A stretch of 64,000 bases of DNA, from contig JADJWE010000010.1 of the NCBI GenBank assembly GCA_016716525.1, positions 310,001-374,000 on the forward strand. Direction: 5' to 3'. The notes beneath the pieces are model-generated. The model did no database searches. It saw only the letters and a program-made list of their open reading frames with translations, and was not told where the DNA came from. The first letter of the stretch is position 1; each line of letters starts with the position of its first letter. The translations under genes were made by a program, and so were the position numbers. Of this stretch, positions 57,553 through 64,000 are shown piece by piece. The DNA is from Candidatus Flexicrinis affinis. Lineage in GTDB: Bacteria; Chloroflexota; Anaerolineae; Aggregatilineales; Phototrophicaceae.

Positions 57553-59310
57553 ATGCTCGAGGAGCTGCGCATCCAGAATTTCGCCATCATCGACCGGCTC
57601 GAACTCTCGTTCGCGCCGGGCTTGAACGTCATTACCGGCGAAACGGGCGCAGGCAAGTCGATCATCGTGGACGCGGTGGAACTGCTGCTTGGCGCCAAAG
57701 CCGACGCGACCATGATCCGCAGCGGCGCCGAGCGCGCGACGGTCGAAGGCATCTTTGCCCTGCGCGGCATTGCGCGCGGCATGCTGCTGCCGGTGCTCGA
57801 GCGCGAAGACCTGCTCGCCGACGGCGACGACATCGTGACGCTCTACCGCGAGGTCCGCGCCAACGGCCGTTCGCTGGCGCGCGTCAACGGCGTGAGCGTC
57901 AATCAAGAGGTGCTGCGCGAGGTCGGCGACACGTTGGTCGACATTCACGGCCAAAGCGAACACCTCTCGCTGCTCAACCCGCGCAATCATCTCGACCTGC
58001 TCGACCGTTACGCCGACCTGATGGGTATGCGCGACGCGCTCCAGACGCTGGTCGACGTGCTGCACAAAATCCGCGCCGAAATCCGCACCCTCGAGGACGA
58101 CAAGGACGCGCTCGAACGGCGGGCCGAAATGCTGCGCCACGAGATCGAAGACATTGAATCGGCCAACCTTGACCCGGCCGAAGAAGGCGATCTGCGCGCC
58201 GAACGCACCAAGCTCAGCAACAGCGAGCAGTTGGCAACGCTCGCCGCATCGATCATCACGCTGCTCAGCGGCGACGCCGCCGAGGATCTGCCCGGCGTCG
58301 ACCGCATGCAGCAGGTCGCGGCGGCGCTCGGCAAGCTGGCGGCTATCGATGCGGATTTGCAGGACTGGGCGGAGGTCGCGGAAGGCATCGCGGCGCAGGT
58401 GCAGGACCTCGCCGTCGAGATGGCCGACTATGCCGACGCCGTCGAATACAATCCGCAGCGCCTCAACGACATCGAGGAACGCCTCGAGGTCATCAACAAG
58501 CTCAAGCGGCGCTACAACGCCGACTCGGTCGCGGCGCTGTTGGCCCGCGCCACCGCCGCCCGTGAAGCCCTCGCCGGCATCGAAAACAGCGACGAGCGCC
58601 TCGAAGACCTGCGAAAGCAGGAACGCGACAAGCTGACGCACATCGGCGACCTCTCCAACAAGATTAGCGGCGTGCGCAAGACGGTCGGCAAGCAGCTTTC
58701 CAAGCGCGTCATGCGCGAGCTGGCCGACCTGCGCATGGAGCGCGCCCAATTCGAAATCGGGATCGAGCAGCACGAGGACTCCGACGGGTGCATCGTCGGG
58801 GAACGTCGGCTCGCGTTCGACGCCACCGGCATCGACAAGGTCGAAATGCTGCTCAGCGCGAACCCGGGCGAGGCGCTGCGTCCGCTGGCCAAAGTCGCCA
58901 GCGGCGGCGAAGCGGCGCGCATCATGCTGGCCCTCAAGCGCGTGCTCACCGCCGCCGACCACACCCCGACGCTGATCTTCGACGAGGTCGATCAAGGCAT
59001 CGGCGGGCGCATCGGCACGGTCGTCGGCGAAAAACTCTGGACGCTCACGCACGGGCATCAGGTGATGGTCGTCACGCATCTGCCGCAGCTTGCCGGCTTT
59101 GCCGACCGGCACTATCACGTCAAGAAGATCGCCCAAGCCGACCGCACCAGCACGCACGTCACCGCGCTCGACAACGACGCCGACCGCATCGGCGAACTGG
59201 CCGCCATGCTCGGCACTATCGGCGAAAGCGGCATGGCCTCCGCCCGCGATATCCTCGCCGAAGCCCACGCCCGCAAGGTCGCCGCGCAAGGCGCCGCCGC
59301 CGAAGGGTAA
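57553..59310 (+). CDS. recN: DNA repair protein RecN
   Basis: SMC-like ATPase of 585 residues used in double-strand-break repair. Walker A is NVITGETGAGKSIIVDAVEL. The long coiled coil (about residues 160-370) includes IRAEIRTLEDDKDALERRAE and the VDIHGQSEHLSLL segment. The signature motif is KVASGGEAARIMLALKRVL, Walker B is TLIFDEVDQGIGG, and the D-loop/His region is VMVVTHLPQLAGFADRHYHV. Length is normal. The start is ATG 57553, 13 nt after the zinc-finger protein. Copy E of the triple-hairpin repeat follows the stop. Confidence 0.96.
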   Translation: MLEELRIQNFAIIDRLELSFAPGLNVITGETGAGKSIIVDAVELLLGAKADATMIRSGAERATVEGIFALRGIARGMLLPVLEREDLLADGDDIVTLYREVRANGRSLARVNGVSVNQEVLREVGDTLVDIHGQSEHLSLLNPRNHLDLLDRYADLMGMRDALQTLVDVLHKIRAEIRTLEDDKDALERRAEMLRHEIEDIESANLDPAEEGDLRAERTKLSNSEQLATLAASIITLLSGDAAEDLPGVDRMQQVAAALGKLAAIDADLQDWAEVAEGIAAQVQDLAVEMADYADAVEYNPQRLNDIEERLEVINKLKRRYNADSVAALLARATAAREALAGIENSDERLEDLRKQERDKLTHIGDLSNKISGVRKTVGKQLSKRVMRELADLRMERAQFEIGIEQHEDSDGCIVGERRLAFDATGIDKVEMLLSANPGEALRPLAKVASGGEAARIMLALKRVLTAADHTPTLIFDEVDQGIGGRIGTVVGEKLWTLTHGHQVMVVTHLPQLAGFADRHYHVKKIAQADRTSTHVTALDNDADRIGELAAMLGTIGESGMASARDILAEAHARKVAAQGAAAEG

Positions 59311-59321
59311 CGACTGGCGTC

Positions 59322-59462
59322 GGGGCGCTGCCCCGAACCCCGCCAGAAGGCTTTCGCCCTCTGGACTCCCATACCCGCGAACACGGCACGCCAGCGTGCC
59401 GTGTTCGCCGTAATGGGGTCAAGGGGTGCAAACCCCTTGTGGAGGTGCGGAGACGAAGCCTC
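59322..59462. repeat. Triple-hairpin dispersed element, copy E (32-bp central palindrome)
   Basis: GGGGCGCTGCCCC (59322-59334), AGAAGGCTTTCGCCCTCT, a near-perfect 32-bp central palindrome at 59377-59408 (arm GCGAACACGGCACGC, CA loop), AAGGGGTGCAAACCCCTT and a partly decayed final hairpin. The central arm has the same length as in copy A but an unrelated sequence. It lies between the convergent recN and phosphotriesterase-like genes. Confidence 0.7.
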
Positions 59463-59470
59463 TGTTCCCA

Positions 59471-60391
59471 CTATCCCTTCGGTTCGAAGGCGAGCGCGCG
59501 GGCCGGATTGGCGATGAGCAGCGCGTCGATCTGGGCGTCTTCGAGGCCGCGCGCGCGGAGCAGCGGCACGAACGACATCAGCACGTGGGCGAAGCCTTGA
59601 CCGCCGTGGGCGGCCCAGTTGGATTTGCGGGCGCGGTCGCCGGCAAGGAGGATCTGACCGCCGAATCCGGCGTCGACCATGCGGGCGACGAGGTCGGCGC
59701 GCAGGCTGTCGGGGTGATACTTCGCTTTGCCGATCTGGTCGTAGCCGAGGAACACGCCGCGTTGGGCGAGCGCGGTGTGCAGCGCGAAGTCCGGATTGCG
59801 GTCGGTGTGGCCGATGATGATGCGGTCGGGCGGCACACCGGCGCGGGTGAGCAGATCGACCTGTTCGAGCGCCATCGTGCCGGCCTCGGTGTGTGTCGAG
59901 ATCGGCGCGCCGGTGCGGTGATGCGCGAGGGCCGCGGCAGCGAACAGTTTTTCGGCCAGCGGCGAGATCGCGTTGAGCGTGGACGATGCTTTGATGACGC
60001 CAGCGGGGGCATCGGTGCCGTCCATGCCGTGCTGCACCTCGGCCGCGAAGCGCGCGGCAAGGATTTCGACATCGGCGGATTCGAGGAACGGCGCGGAGAA
60101 CCTCTCTTTGTTATAGCCGGTCGCCGCGATGATGTGGACGTGGCTCGCGCGGGCGATGCGCTGCATGGCGGCGGCGTTGCGGCCGTAGTCCGGCGTGGTC
60201 ATCTCGACCAGCGCGCGCCCGTTGGCGGCGTAATACCCGCGCAGTTCGGCGATCACGCCGGCCTCGTCGTCAAGAATCAGGTCGGGCTCGGCGTACTGTG
60301 GCGGTGGCTGACCGTAGACGTGCTCGTGCGGCAGGCAGATCCCGAGGTCTGCCGGCGCGATGTCCCCCAAGACGGTGCGGATGATCGACAC
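59471..60391 (-). CDS. Phosphotriesterase-family metal hydrolase
   Basis: Amidohydrolase-fold protein of 306 residues. Metal ligands are visible: HEH in GICLPHEHVYG, the bridging Lys in GVIKASS, His in ISTHTEAGT and IIGHTDRN, and Asp in LLAGDRARKSNW. It belongs to the phosphotriesterase homology proteins (Php-like), many of which are lactonases for sugar lactones. A lactonase role would suit the neighbouring kinase. Start is GTG 60391 with GGAGG 6 nt upstream, 3 nt after the kinase stop. Confidence 0.88.
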   Translation of the reverse strand: MSIIRTVLGDIAPADLGICLPHEHVYGQPPPQYAEPDLILDDEAGVIAELRGYYAANGRALVEMTTPDYGRNAAAMQRIARASHVHIIAATGYNKERFSAPFLESADVEILAARFAAEVQHGMDGTDAPAGVIKASSTLNAISPLAEKLFAAAALAHHRTGAPISTHTEAGTMALEQVDLLTRAGVPPDRIIIGHTDRNPDFALHTALAQRGVFLGYDQIGKAKYHPDSLRADLVARMVDAGFGGQILLAGDRARKSNWAAHGGQGFAHVLMSFVPLLRARGLEDAQIDALLIANPARALAFEPKG

Positions 60392-60394
60392 GGG

Positions 60395-61348
60395 TTATCC
60401 TCCGCGCAAGCGCGCCTCGACCTCAGCGGGCGACGGAGCGCCGAGGACGCTTTTGCCGCGCTCGACCACGATTGACGCGGCGGCGCAGCCGAACGCGAGC
60501 GCCGCTTCGAGCGGACGATCATGCCCCAGTGCATAGAGCAGCCCCGCGTTGAACGTGTCCCCTGCGCCGACCGTGTTGGTCGCCGCGACCGGGAATCCGG
60601 CGACGTGCAGCGGTGACTGGCCCGGACGATACGCGCTGGCGCCCTCTTTGCCGCGCTTGAGCACCAGCAGCCGTGCTCCGGCGTCGACGGCGCGCTGGGC
60701 GGCGGCGTCAAGATCGTCCGTGCCGGCGAAGATACCGAGCTCGTAATCGTTGGCGAGCAGCACGTCAATGACCGGCAGCAGCGGAGTCAGCTCGTCCAAC
60801 GTGACCGGTACGCCGAGCGCCGGGCCGATGTCGAGCGCAGTGCGTCCGCCGCGCCCGTGGACGCTGTGCAGCGCGGCGTTATAGCCGGCCCAACGCATGC
60901 CCGGCAGCAGCGACGGACCGGTGATCAGCAGCGTGGTCGTCTCGCCCAGCAGCACCGGCGACAGATCGCCGGGCTTCATGTCGTGCAGCGGGCCGGGGTG
61001 ATAAAACGAGATACGGCGGCCCTTGCCGTCCATCACAGCGGTGGTTGTGGCGCTGCCGTGGGCTTGGCTGTGGATCAGCCCGCGCAGGTCGACCCCGCGT
61101 TCGCTCAACCAGCCGTGGACGGTCGTGCCGAACAGGTCGGCACCAACCGCGCTGACCAGCGCGGAATGCGCCCCTAACGCCGCCAGCACGTAGGCGCTGT
61201 TGGCCCCGTTGCCGCCGACCGCGGCGGTCAGTGGCCGATCGCACCACGCCAGCCCGATATTCGAGAATTCGTCGTGCTCGAAGCGCGGCAGTTCGCCGAA
61301 GCCGGTGATAAACAAGTCGACTGTCGTCGTGCCAATCGTGAGGTACAT
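60395..61348 (-). CDS. PfkB-family carbohydrate kinase
   Basis: Ribokinase-fold kinase of 317 residues. The N-terminal substrate region is LTAAVGGNGANSAYVLAALG, a middle NDYELGIFAG, and the C-terminal signature TNTVGAGDTFNAGLLYALGH carries the catalytic Asp. The sugar or nucleoside substrate is not determined. It is coupled to the FAD oxidoreductase upstream (1-nt gap) and to the phosphotriesterase-like gene downstream, so these enzymes probably act in one pathway. Confidence 0.88.
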   Translation of the reverse strand: MYLTIGTTTVDLFITGFGELPRFEHDEFSNIGLAWCDRPLTAAVGGNGANSAYVLAALGAHSALVSAVGADLFGTTVHGWLSERGVDLRGLIHSQAHGSATTTAVMDGKGRRISFYHPGPLHDMKPGDLSPVLLGETTTLLITGPSLLPGMRWAGYNAALHSVHGRGGRTALDIGPALGVPVTLDELTPLLPVIDVLLANDYELGIFAGTDDLDAAAQRAVDAGARLLVLKRGKEGASAYRPGQSPLHVAGFPVAATNTVGAGDTFNAGLLYALGHDRPLEAALAFGCAAASIVVERGKSVLGAPSPAEVEARLRGG

Positions 61349-61349
61349 G

Positions 61350-62639
61350 TCAGATCACGGCTCCGAGTTCGCGCAGGCTGGATTGTAGCTGGCGGACGTC
61401 GACTTCGCGCGGGGTGCAGCCCGCCTCGACGGCTTGCGCCGCTGCCAGCGCCGCGGCCTGACCCATCGCCATGCACTGCCCCATGCTGCGCACCGAGGCG
61501 TGCGCGTCGTGGTCGGCGGACAGGCAGCGGCCGACCACCAGCAGTCCGTCGACACCCTTCGGCAGCAGGCACCGATAGGGGATGCCGTACGTCTCGCCGT
61601 CGGGCAGATACTGCCAGTGCGTGTCGCTGCCGGCGTGATGGTCCTCGATCGGCGCACCGCAGCGGGCGATGGCGTCGTCGAATTGGCGCGCGGTCAGCAC
61701 GTCGGCTTTGGTCAGCCGGTAGTCACCGTAGATGCGGCGGCTTTCGCGCACGCCGATCTGCGTGCTGAACCCGCCCAACGCAGCGTTCTCGTAGCCGGGG
61801 ACTTTGTCGATCAGGAAGCGGGCGTACTCCATCGCCTGCGCGCGGCCTTCGACCTCGGCGCGGGTGAGCTGGTCGGGGTCGGTCGCGTCGATCTCGCCGA
61901 CGCGCGTCATGTTGGTCGCCATCACGCCGTCCAGCGGGGTGATGTGCACGCTGCCTTCCTTGCGCGGCAGGGCGTAACCGGACTCGATGGCGTCGGCCAT
62001 CAGCGCGTGAAGTTGTTCCTTCTTGACGGCCGTGGCGCGCGCGACATCGACGTTGATCAGCTTGAAGGTCGTCGTCAGCGATTGTACGGGGCCATCGGCC
62101 GCGCTTTCGAACGGGACGCCGGACGCAGCGGCCACGTCGGCGTCGCCGCTGGCGTCGATCACGACGTCGGCGGTCAGCTGCACCAGTCCGCCTTTGTTGG
62201 CCGCGACGACACCGCGTACGCGCCCGCCGACGGTGATGGCGTCAAGCACGACGCTGTGATACAGCAGGCGCACACCGGCCTCGCGGGCCAGCGTCTCCCA
62301 CACGACCTTGAGCGTCTCGGGATCGTAGGTGATGCCTTGGCCGGCGCCGTAGGTGTTCGGGCGCAGCAGCGCCATGCCGCGCGCCATCAACGCATCGACG
62401 ATGGCATCCGGCACGCCGCCAACGACCTTCTTCGCCTCGCTGCCCGGCGTGTAGAAGCCGTAGAACGTATCGAGCACCTGCGTGCTGATGCCGCCGAGGA
62501 AGCCGTAGCGCTCGACCAGCGTGACGCTGCGCCCCGCGCGGGCTGCGGCGATCGCTGCCGTCGCCCCGGCCGATCCGCCGCCGATCACGAGGATGTCGCT
62601 GTGGCCGGCGTCACGCATGGGTTTGGTGAACGTGAGCAT
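61350..62639 (-). CDS. FAD-dependent oxidoreductase (FAD_oxidored family)
   Basis: Flavoprotein of about 429 residues. The dinucleotide-binding motif is DILVIGGGSAGATAAIAAAR, followed by VTLVERYGFLGGISTQVLDT. VVIDASGDADVAAASGVPFE and the C-terminal GLLVVGRCLSADHDAHASVR with MGQCMAMGQAAALAAA close the FAD site. Members oxidise or dehydrate small molecules in sugar and inositol catabolic clusters. ATG 62639 with CAGGAG is chosen; longer frames read into repeats. It leads the group oxidoreductase-kinase-phosphotriesterase. Confidence 0.88.
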   Translation of the reverse strand: MLTFTKPMRDAGHSDILVIGGGSAGATAAIAAARAGRSVTLVERYGFLGGISTQVLDTFYGFYTPGSEAKKVVGGVPDAIVDALMARGMALLRPNTYGAGQGITYDPETLKVVWETLAREAGVRLLYHSVVLDAITVGGRVRGVVAANKGGLVQLTADVVIDASGDADVAAASGVPFESAADGPVQSLTTTFKLINVDVARATAVKKEQLHALMADAIESGYALPRKEGSVHITPLDGVMATNMTRVGEIDATDPDQLTRAEVEGRAQAMEYARFLIDKVPGYENAALGGFSTQIGVRESRRIYGDYRLTKADVLTARQFDDAIARCGAPIEDHHAGSDTHWQYLPDGETYGIPYRCLLPKGVDGLLVVGRCLSADHDAHASVRSMGQCMAMGQAAALAAAQAVEAGCTPREVDVRQLQSSLRELGAVI

Positions 62640-62670
62640 AGGTTTCTCCTGTTTACCCTGATCCCCGAAC

Positions 62671-63219
62671 CCCTCTCGACCGAACCTCACCCCGCGTCGC
62701 TGCGCTCCGCTGCCCCTCTCCCGGCGGAGAGGGGCGTTAGACTCGGCGGGTGGCTCTCCCCCTCTCCATCGGGAGAGGGGGCCGGGGGTGAGGTTTGCCG
62801 GGTCGCCGGACATGCCAAATCGTCAAGTTTATTCCCTGCATTCCAAGATGAGGCACGCCAAAGTCCCCTCACCCTAACCCCTCTCGACCGAACCTCACCC
62901 CGCGTCGCTGCGCTCCGCTGCCCCTCTCCCGGCGGAGAGGGGCGCTAGACTCGGCGTTGTGGTTCTCCCCCTCGCCAATTTGGAGAGGGGGCCGGGGGTG
63001 AGGTTTGCCGGGTCGCCGGACATGCCAAATCGTCAAGTTTATTCCCTGCATTCCAAGACGAGGCACGCCAAAGTCCCCTCACCCTAACCCCTCTCGACCG
63101 AACCTCACCCCGCGTCGCTGCGCTCCGCTGCCCCTCTCCCGGCGGAGAGGGGCGTTAGACTCGGCGGGTGGCTCTCCTCTCCATCGGCAGTGGGGGCCGT
63201 GGGGTGAGGTTTCTCCTCA
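62671..63219. repeat. Tandem ~209-bp repeat, about 2.6 copies
   Basis: Units start at CCCTCTCGAC at 62671, 62879 and 63089 (periods 208 and 210). Each contains CCTCACCCCGCGTCGCTGCG, a CCCCTCTCCCGGCGGAGAGG palindrome and a GGGGGCCGGGGGTGAGG block. A less repetitive segment follows (GTCGCCGGACATGCCAAATC onward). The third copy is truncated. No gene is supported in 62640-63227. Confidence 0.85.
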
Positions 63220-63227
63220 TCACTTCC

Positions 63228-64000
63228 CTACCGCACCGCGGCGGCGGACTCGGCCAGCTTGACCCGCGTATCCGGTGTGATCGGCACATCGAAGACGCGG
63301 CTGACGACCTCGGCCCAACCGAGCACGAAGTAGTCCCACCCGTCGGTGACGGTCAACGCACGGTCGGCTTGCTGTGCGCGCGCCTGCTGCAAAAAATCGA
63401 GATCGCCGCGATAGTTCAAATCCCACGCGATGCCGCGCTCGGGGAACTCGGCCGCATCGGTGATCGGCGAGCCGGGGAGGTCTTTGCCCATACCGGTCGC
63501 GTTGATCACCAGCGATCCGTGCGCCAGATCGGATACCAGCAGGTCGGCGCGGCGCGGATCGCCATTCTCGATGAACGTGAACTCGACGCCGATTGGCGAC
63601 AGATCGGAGACGATGGTGTACAGCGACTCGAGCCGCTCGCTGCGCGGGTCGACGATCGTGACGCGATTCGGGCGATCGTCCGGCGGGACGACGGTGACGA
63701 TGTTGAGGGCCAGCGCGACGGCCGCGCCGCCTGCGCCAAAGCACAGCAGTTCCGGCTCGCCGCGGCGCCAGTGACCCACAGGCACAAACTGCGCCATCGC
63801 CTGGCCGGACGCGGCGATGTCGGTGGCGTGACCGATCAGGCGACCGTCGCGCTTGTAGAGACAGCTCGCTTCGCCGCTCAACGTGGCCTCGGTCGTGAGT
63901 TCGTCGATCAGGCCGCGACCGGCGCGCAGCATGCCGAGCTTGTGCGATGTGATCAGCGCACCGCGGACATGCGGCTCGGATTTGACGCGCTCGACCACCG
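63228..64000 (-). CDS. Shikimate-dehydrogenase-like protein (5' end outside window)
   Basis: NADP-dependent dehydrogenase of the shikimate/quinate family, about 257 residues visible. N-terminal substrate part is GALITSHKLGML with the catalytic Lys. The Rossmann loop is ELLCFGAGGAAVALALNIVT. C-terminal parts are VINATGMGKDLPGSPITDAA, AWDLNYRGDLDFLQQA and FVLGWAEV. The N-terminal ~50 residues expected for the family are missing because the gene runs off the right edge, so the GTG at 63998 is probably not the true start. Context suggests a catabolic quinate/shikimate or related role. Confidence 0.85.
   Translation of the reverse strand, partial: VVERVKSEPHVRGALITSHKLGMLRAGRGLIDELTTEATLSGEASCLYKRDGRLIGHATDIAASGQAMAQFVPVGHWRRGEPELLCFGAGGAAVALALNIVTVVPPDDRPNRVTIVDPRSERLESLYTIVSDLSPIGVEFTFIENGDPRRADLLVSDLAHGSLVINATGMGKDLPGSPITDAAEFPERGIAWDLNYRGDLDFLQQARAQQADRALTVTDGWDYFVLGWAEVVSRVFDVPITPDTRVKLAESAAAVR

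Noticed and set aside
62671..63219. Regular repeats considered as a CRISPR array
   Set aside because: The unit is about 209 bp with conserved interior, not short repeats with unique spacers, and no cas genes are present.
1..64000. tRNA and rRNA genes
   Set aside because: No GGTTCRANYCC T-arm with a matching acceptor stem and no conserved rRNA segments were noticed by eye. A tRNAscan run would be decisive.

Overview
The window is 64 kb of high-GC bacterial chromosome, very probably from an uncultivated or poorly described Chloroflexota (Anaerolineae-like) lineage. That placement is inference. It rests on secreted proteins with Asp-rich tails next to LysM or DUF5666 domains, an ECF sigma factor paired with a LysM membrane protein, and intergenic regions packed with short palindromic repeats. 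No rRNA, tRNA or CRISPR array was found.

Layout. 0-1.6 kb: a cobalamin adenosyltransferase cut by the window edge, divergent from recA. 2-18 kb: a sugar-acid / pectin-type catabolic locus. A minus-strand block holds KDPG aldolase, KDG kinase, an SDR, a CUT1 sugar ABC importer without its ATPase, an enolase-superfamily dehydratase, an IclR regulator and a frameshifted dipeptidase. A plus-strand block holds a DapA-family lyase, an SDR, two enolase-superfamily proteins, a 2-hydroxyacid dehydrogenase and a GH105-type hydrolase. 18-24 kb: a two-component system, then a redox operon (ApbE, ferric-reductase-like membrane protein, SH3/Asp-rich protein). 24-28 kb: ParB-like protein, phosphoribosyltransferase, and a run of frameshifted genes. 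28-33.5 kb: Old Yellow Enzyme, pentapeptide protein, metallophosphoesterase, GT2 glycosyltransferase. 33.6-34.9 kb: an IS110 element whose ends, target site and bridge RNA can be read from the sequence. 35-39 kb: HtrA protease, acyltransferase, membrane protein. 39-45.5 kb: a two-gene cassette between 34-bp direct repeats, then a SAM-riboswitch-controlled operon ending in metH. 45.5-51 kb: an accessory, partly lower-GC island with IS5-like and IS982 elements. 51-56 kb: ECF sigma factor and three LysM/Asp-rich exported proteins. 56-59.3 kb: NAD kinase, zinc-finger membrane protein, RecN. 59.4-64 kb: a second small catabolic cluster (phosphotriesterase-like, PfkB kinase, FAD oxidoreductase, shikimate-dehydrogenase-like).

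Main points. (1) The IS110 element carries a non-coding left end with two loops. Their guide segments match the flanking target and the element's own ends, and an ideal promoter appears only when the ends are joined in a circle. (2) metH contains about 290 nt of the dispersed intergenic palindromes in frame, in an interdomain linker. (3) One enolase-superfamily paralog lacks two of three metal ligands. (4) Several genes are broken by single-base shifts, often in G/C runs, which may be real decay or assembly error.
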